Positions 5,683 through 9,045 of a stretch of DNA of 9,045 bases are shown piece by piece. A program made the position numbers and the translations under genes. The DNA is from UBA12191 sp009937185 (GTDB lineage: Bacteria; Planctomycetota; UBA8108; UBA1146). The DNA lies in the NCBI GenBank assembly GCA_938075155.1, contig CALJGL010000019.1, positions 1-9,045 of the forward strand, in the 5' to 3' direction. A model generated the notes under the pieces. It was not told the DNA's origin and did not search any database. It worked only from the letters and a program-made list of their open reading frames with translations. How positions within the stretch are numbered: position 1 is the first letter of the stretch; every line of letters begins with the position of its first letter.

Positions 5683-8105
5683 TCCGTACCTCTTTGATTT
5701 TAGTATGGATGTGGGTGATCTCGGGTGGGGTTTTCGCACAACCCGATCTTGAGGTTTGCTCATCTCCTGACTTGGATTTCGGAGGGGAGAATGGAACTCC
5801 TGTATCGATCTCAGATACGTTGGTGATCAGTGACGATCTACTGATCGAAGATATCCATGTCAGTGTCGACATTTCTCACGGATTCGTTGCAGACTTGCTC
5901 GTCGATGTGGTTTCCCCATTAGGAACGTCCCTCAGGCTTCATGATGGCTTGGGCGGTGATATGGATGACCTTCGTGTCATATTCAGTGACGGGGGAGTGG
6001 TGAATGGAGTGATGCCCTATGACTACGGCTGTTTTATGCAACCGTCGAATGGATCACTCAGTGTTTTCAGTGGTCAAGGATCAGTAGGTAACTGGTCACT
6101 GAATGTTACCGATGGTTACCCGGCGAATAGCGATGGTGTTCTAAATAGTTGGTGTGCTCAGATCTTTACATCGGAAGTTTCGATATTGTCATCCGTGGAA
6201 AACTTTTCATGCCAATCGACTGAGGATGGTGCGGCGATCACTTGGACGAATCCGCAATCCTATGATGCCATAGAATTGACAGTGAATGGCACGATACTCA
6301 CTCTGCCAGGGAATGCGACTGAGCAAACACTCACTGGATACGCACCTCTCGCGAATTTGGATTTATCGATCGTCGGCATCAGAACGGCACCAGGGCAGTG
6401 GGTTTCCTGTCCAAGTCACTGCAGTGTCATGACTTTAGATGGGCCCGCCACGCAAGTTGCAGTAGTGATCGATGAGCGCTACGAAGATTGGATCGGTGTT
6501 TCACCGACTCTGGATCCCATCGGCGACGCTGTGCCAGGGGGACTCGATATTCTCTCTTTTTCTGTTGCCGACGATGATGAGTCTCTCTTTGTCCGCTTCG
6601 AGTTTGCGGGACCTGAAGTTCAATTGGACGAAGGAGATACGATAAATTTGTTTATCGATATCGACTCGAATCCCAGCACAGGGTTCGCTATCTCAGGAAT
6701 GGGTGCCGATCTTCAGTGGGATTTTGGAGCCCGTCAGGGATCCTTGTGGTCAGGGGGAAGTGCCACGCCGATCGGTCATGCTGATATCGGAATCGTTGCG
6801 GCTCCGACAGTGTCCTCTACACAATTTGAAATCAGCATCCGAAGAAACTCGCCCCTCGTCTCACTGGGATCAGAAATCAGAGTCTTGTTGTGTGACGATC
6901 GACCGAGTGGGGATTGTGTTCCCAATACTGGGAGCCGGGCTCATGTCCTTGTTACGGGTCAACTCCCTTCTGATACAGAAATATCACTGAACCGCGAGTC
7001 TCCATCTGATGTAAGAATCGTCTCTTATAATGTTTTGACTGATAATCCTTGGCAGGGAGACGGTGACAGAATCGGACGACAGCTCGCTGCTGTGGCTGCG
7101 GATATCTACTGCTTTCAGGAGATCTACAATCACTCTGTGTCGGAGACTGTGGAGTATGTTGGATCATGGGTCAGTCCTTCCGGCGGAGGGATTTGGTACG
7201 GTGCAGGACAATCGGATTGCAAAATCGTCAGCCGCTTTCCTGTATTACAGATGTGGGCACTCTCTGGCAATTTCGCAGCATGGCTCGATACCACTGCGGA
7301 GTGGGGCGTGCCAACTATGGTGATCAATGCCCATCTCCCTTGTTGCGCCAATGATGCGGGGCGGCAAAACGAGTGTGACCAGATCAGCGCATTCATTCGA
7401 GATCAAAGAATTGCCGGATTGCTGTCGACCTTTCCTGATGCCCCGATATTGATTTTAGGAGACATGAATTTTGTAGGGATGTCACAGCAACGAACCACAT
7501 TGTTGACAGGGGATATTATCGATGAGGCTCAGTGGGGCTGGGACTCACCCCCTGATGCGGATGGAACTTCGCTGATAGATACCCGGTCACGTCAGGTTGC
7601 CAAGCGTCAAATCTTCACATGGAGGAATGATAACGGATCGTACATGCCAGGATTTCTGGATTACATCATGTATACCGATGCCGTTTTGGATCCGGGCCGT
7701 TCTTTTGTACTGCTGACTCAGGATCTTTCGTCAGCGACTCTGATGCAGCATGGTTTGCAATTCAGTGACTCCAATGGTTCAGATCATTTATTGGTTTCTG
7801 CTGACTTTCGACGGGTATCTGTCGAGCCCGAGTTTCTGCGTGGAGATTGCAACTTAGATGTATTGCTCAATATTTCTGATGCCGTCTCGGCATTGGTTTC
7901 ATTGTTCTCTATGGGGGGGCCTGCTTCTTGCGAAGACGCCTGCGACGCCAACGACGATGGAAGTTTTGATATCTCAGACCCTGTGACCCTCTTGGCGATG
8001 CTCTTTACAGGAGCCGGTGATCTACCTCTTCCGGGACCTCAAGAATGCGGCGTAGACCCCACCGGAGATGCTTTGGATTGTGAATCCTTTAGCGGTTGTC
8101 CTTAG
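5673..8105 (+). CDS. Secreted EEP-family phosphodiesterase with P-domain, FN3-like, CBM9/DOMON-like and dockerin-like modules
   Basis: This 810-residue protein has a signal peptide (residues 1-22, core SLILVWMWVISGGV, cleavage about FA|Q). Residues 40-165 resemble the P/Homo B domain of subtilases (DLLVDVVSPLGTSLRLHDG, then GNWSLNVTD and LNSWCAQI). Residues 175-255 are FN3-like. Residues 265-430 are a beta-rich domain like CBM9/DOMON (FVRFEF, NLFIDIDSNPSTGF). Residues 446-712 are an endonuclease/exonuclease/phosphatase catalytic domain with the expected residues: VSYNVL context with Asn453, CFQE (Glu483), NAHLP (His554), GDMN (Asp597, Asn599), FLDYI (Asp663) and GSDH (Asp704, His705). Residues 723-810 are the dockerin-like tail. 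The family cleaves phosphodiesters with a divalent metal. The substrate here (DNA, RNA, phospholipid or another ester) cannot be told from sequence. ATG 5673 overlaps the upstream stop in ATGTCCGTAA and has no Shine-Dalgarno sequence, so translation is probably coupled. A later ATG would remove the signal peptide core. Confidence 0.92.
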   Translation: MSVIRTSLILVWMWVISGGVFAQPDLEVCSSPDLDFGGENGTPVSISDTLVISDDLLIEDIHVSVDISHGFVADLLVDVVSPLGTSLRLHDGLGGDMDDLRVIFSDGGVVNGVMPYDYGCFMQPSNGSLSVFSGQGSVGNWSLNVTDGYPANSDGVLNSWCAQIFTSEVSILSSVENFSCQSTEDGAAITWTNPQSYDAIELTVNGTILTLPGNATEQTLTGYAPLANLDLSIVGIRTAPGQWVSCPSHCSVMTLDGPATQVAVVIDERYEDWIGVSPTLDPIGDAVPGGLDILSFSVADDDESLFVRFEFAGPEVQLDEGDTINLFIDIDSNPSTGFAISGMGADLQWDFGARQGSLWSGGSATPIGHADIGIVAAPTVSSTQFEISIRRNSPLVSLGSEIRVLLCDDRPSGDCVPNTGSRAHVLVTGQLPSDTEISLNRESPSDVRIVSYNVLTDNPWQGDGDRIGRQLAAVAADIYCFQEIYNHSVSETVEYVGSWVSPSGGGIWYGAGQSDCKIVSRFPVLQMWALSGNFAAWLDTTAEWGVPTMVINAHLPCCANDAGRQNECDQISAFIRDQRIAGLLSTFPDAPILILGDMNFVGMSQQRTTLLTGDIIDEAQWGWDSPPDADGTSLIDTRSRQVAKRQIFTWRNDNGSYMPGFLDYIMYTDAVLDPGRSFVLLTQDLSSATLMQHGLQFSDSNGSDHLLVSADFRRVSVEPEFLRGDCNLDVLLNISDAVSALVSLFSMGGPASCEDACDANDDGSFDISDPVTLLAMLFTGAGDLPLPGPQECGVDPTGDALDCESFSGCP
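7839..8102 (+). other. Dockerin/EF-hand-like C-terminal tail of the EEP protein
   Basis: Residues 723-810 mirror the tail of the upstream protein: R-G-D-C-N, two loops, a Gly/Pro-rich linker and the cap CGVDPTGDALDC. The first loop is D-C-N-L-D-V-L-L-N-I-S-D (725-736), in which the usual Gly is Val730. The second, D-A-N-D-D-G-S-F-D-I-S-D (758-769), is canonical. Loop one may therefore bind calcium less well. Confidence 0.8.
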
Positions 8106-8107
8106 AA

Positions 8108-8130
8108 GTGAGTCGCTTCATGCGACCCAC
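8108..8130 (+). terminator. Hairpin directly after the EEP gene
   Basis: GTG-A-GTCGC (8108-8116) pairs with GCGAC-C-CAC (8122-8130) across a 5-base loop TTCAT. This is an 8-pair stem with one A-C mismatch, starting two bases after the stop. No T-tract follows directly (the nearest TTTT is about 17 bases on), so it is a weak intrinsic terminator or an mRNA 3'-end stabilising stem. Confidence 0.4.
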
Positions 8131-8354
8131 AGAGCGTGGTAAACAGATTTTGTAGCAGTTCACAATCCCGCTTGAGAAAGACTACGTAGAAAGTTATGAA
8201 ACTGCTGTAGAAGTTCGAAGCCATCATCGTCAGCCTCGCTTTGCTAAGATCTTATGAAGATGGAAGAGTTTCTGCACTCCTCATGAATCTCTGACACGTT
8301 TTACAGTTTCGCAGTTTCACAATTTGATCGTTTCTTTTCCGGATTTGAATTCGG

Positions 8355-8360
8355 TATATT
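8355..8360 (+). promoter_or_regulatory. Candidate -10 element for the gene at 8396
   Basis: TATATT (5 of 6 to TATAAT) lies 35 bases before the ATG in an A/T-rich stretch. A -35 is unclear: TTCTTT (8332-8337) is at 17 bases spacing but is a poor match, and TTGATC (8324-8329) is 25 bases away. Confidence 0.3.
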
Positions 8361-8395
8361 AAATTTCCATCAAACAAAAGTTCAGTGGAGGCACT

Positions 8396-9045
8396 ATGCG
8401 TGGGTTGAAACTGTTAGTGATAATTTTAGGTAGTATCGCACTTTTGGTGGGGGTTCTCGTGACCAGCCTGCCGGCGTTGATCGAAAGTGCTCTGGTTTTG
8501 GGCGGGGACGCCGCCATAGGTTCAGGGAAAACAGATGTTGGAAAAGTATCCATGCGTGTGTTTTCTGGCGAAGCGGCTATAGAGGGTTTGAAGTTGAGAA
8601 ACCCTGATCTCTATCCGACGGAAGAGTTCTTTAAACTGGAGAGTATCGAGCTTGAGCTGCCACCCGCACAACTTCTTTCGAAACCGGTGCGTATCGAAGA
8701 GGTCAATATTCGCGGCCTTGAACTTACTGTGGATACGGTGGTGGACGATGAAGGCTTCCATCTGAACTTACTCGACCTTCGCAACCGTATGAAAGAGTTG
8801 TTGCCAACAAAAGAAGAGGCCACAGAGAAAACGGATGGCACAAAAAAGGGACCTCCAGTGGTGATCGAACTCTTGAAAGTCAGAGATCTCCAGCTTTTGG
8901 GGCAATTGAGTTTGCCCGGAGGTTTTTCACAACCGGTTTCTCTCTCGATGCCAGACTTTGAATTGGCGGGGATCGGAGAAAAAGAAAACGGCGTTGTGGT
9001 CGCTGAGGTGTTTCAAATTGTGATCGATGCTTTGATCGCTGCGGC
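8396..9045 (+). CDS. AsmA-like (DUF748-like) membrane-anchored protein, N-terminal part (runs off the window)
   Basis: The ATG at 8396 has a perfect GGAGG at 8387-8391, 4 bases upstream, and the frame stays open to the end of the window (216 residues seen). Residues 5-27 form one hydrophobic anchor after MRGLK. Then comes the recognisable AsmA-family start: VGKVSMRVFSGEAAIEGLKL, a conserved NP (RNPDLYP), KLESIELELPPAQLL, VRIEEVNIRGLELTVD and a stretch ending HLNLLDLRNRMK. After a charged linker rich in Lys/Glu/Thr (about 125-140) the beta-rich pattern resumes (VVIELLKVRDLQLLGQLSL). Homologous proteins are membrane-anchored, with the beta-rich part in the periplasm, and are linked to lipid transport or envelope homeostasis. 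The exact role is unknown. It is laid out like the protein at 374, so the two may be paralogues. The C-terminus is not visible. Confidence 0.88.
   Translation, partial: MRGLKLLVIILGSIALLVGVLVTSLPALIESALVLGGDAAIGSGKTDVGKVSMRVFSGEAAIEGLKLRNPDLYPTEEFFKLESIELELPPAQLLSKPVRIEEVNIRGLELTVDTVVDDEGFHLNLLDLRNRMKELLPTKEEATEKTDGTKKGPPVVIELLKVRDLQLLGQLSLPGGFSQPVSLSMPDFELAGIGEKENGVVVAEVFQIVIDALIAA

Larger units (their letters stand above)
8106..8395. other. 290-base intergenic region before the second AsmA-like gene
   Basis: No gene is seen here. It contains a hairpin just after the EEP stop codon (8108-8130) and a candidate -10 hexamer TATATT (8355-8360) before the next gene. There is also a distant 9-bp inverted repeat TGAAACTGC/GCAGTTTCA (8197-8205 and 8311-8319), which may be chance. 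Confidence 0.6.

Noticed and set aside
8197..8319. 9-bp inverted repeat TGAAACTGC/GCAGTTTCA spaced by 105 bases
   Set aside because: The arms are short, far apart and not linked to a recognisable element. No transposase or attachment site is nearby.
1..9045. CRISPR arrays, tRNA or rRNA genes, insertion sequences, sigma-54 (-24/-12) promoters
   Set aside because: None was seen on reading both strands: no regularly spaced repeats, cloverleaf, transposase or TGGCAC-N5-TTGC site.

Overview
This window probably comes from a member of the Planctomycetota or a close relative. The reasons are two large secreted multidomain proteins that end in the same dockerin/EF-hand-like tail (R-G-D-C-N ... D-A-N-D-D-G ... 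D-P-T-G-D-A-L-D-C), a SASA-type carbohydrate esterase domain, planctomycete-style FN3-like modules, and a sulfatase remnant. The assignment rests on recognised protein style, not on a search. Base composition looks close to balanced.

Layout. Positions 3-125 are the 3' end of rpoN (sigma-54), including the RpoN box. After a 248-base gap comes a 282-residue membrane-anchored AsmA-like protein (374-1222). The next 617 bases (1223-1839) hold no intact gene. They contain a short 15-bp tandem repeat, a frameshifted minus-strand remnant of a sulfatase C-terminus, and a likely promoter for the next gene. Two overlapping plus-strand genes then form an operon. Positions 1840-5682 encode a 1280-residue secreted protein that joins a SASA-type O-acetylesterase domain to an apparently complete StcE-like M66 metallopeptidase region, followed by FN3-like, beta-rich and dockerin-like modules. 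Positions 5673-8105 encode an 810-residue secreted protein with a P/Homo B-like domain, an FN3-like domain, a CBM9/DOMON-like domain, an endonuclease/exonuclease/phosphatase (EEP) catalytic domain and the same tail. After a 290-base gap, a second AsmA-like gene starts at 8396 and runs off the window.

How the genes may work together. The most interesting object is the esterase-M66 fusion. In StcE/TagA-type enzymes the M66 domain cuts densely O-glycosylated mucin-like glycoproteins, and SASA-family enzymes include esterases that remove O-acetyl groups from sialic acids and other sugars. One polypeptide could therefore deacetylate and cleave acetylated glycoproteins outside the cell. The coupled EEP enzyme would supply a secreted phosphodiesterase (nuclease or phospholipase). 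The decayed sulfatase next door also fits a sulfated-glycan setting. The secreted-enzyme pair lies between two AsmA-like genes and may be an accessory insertion. These functional links are inference.
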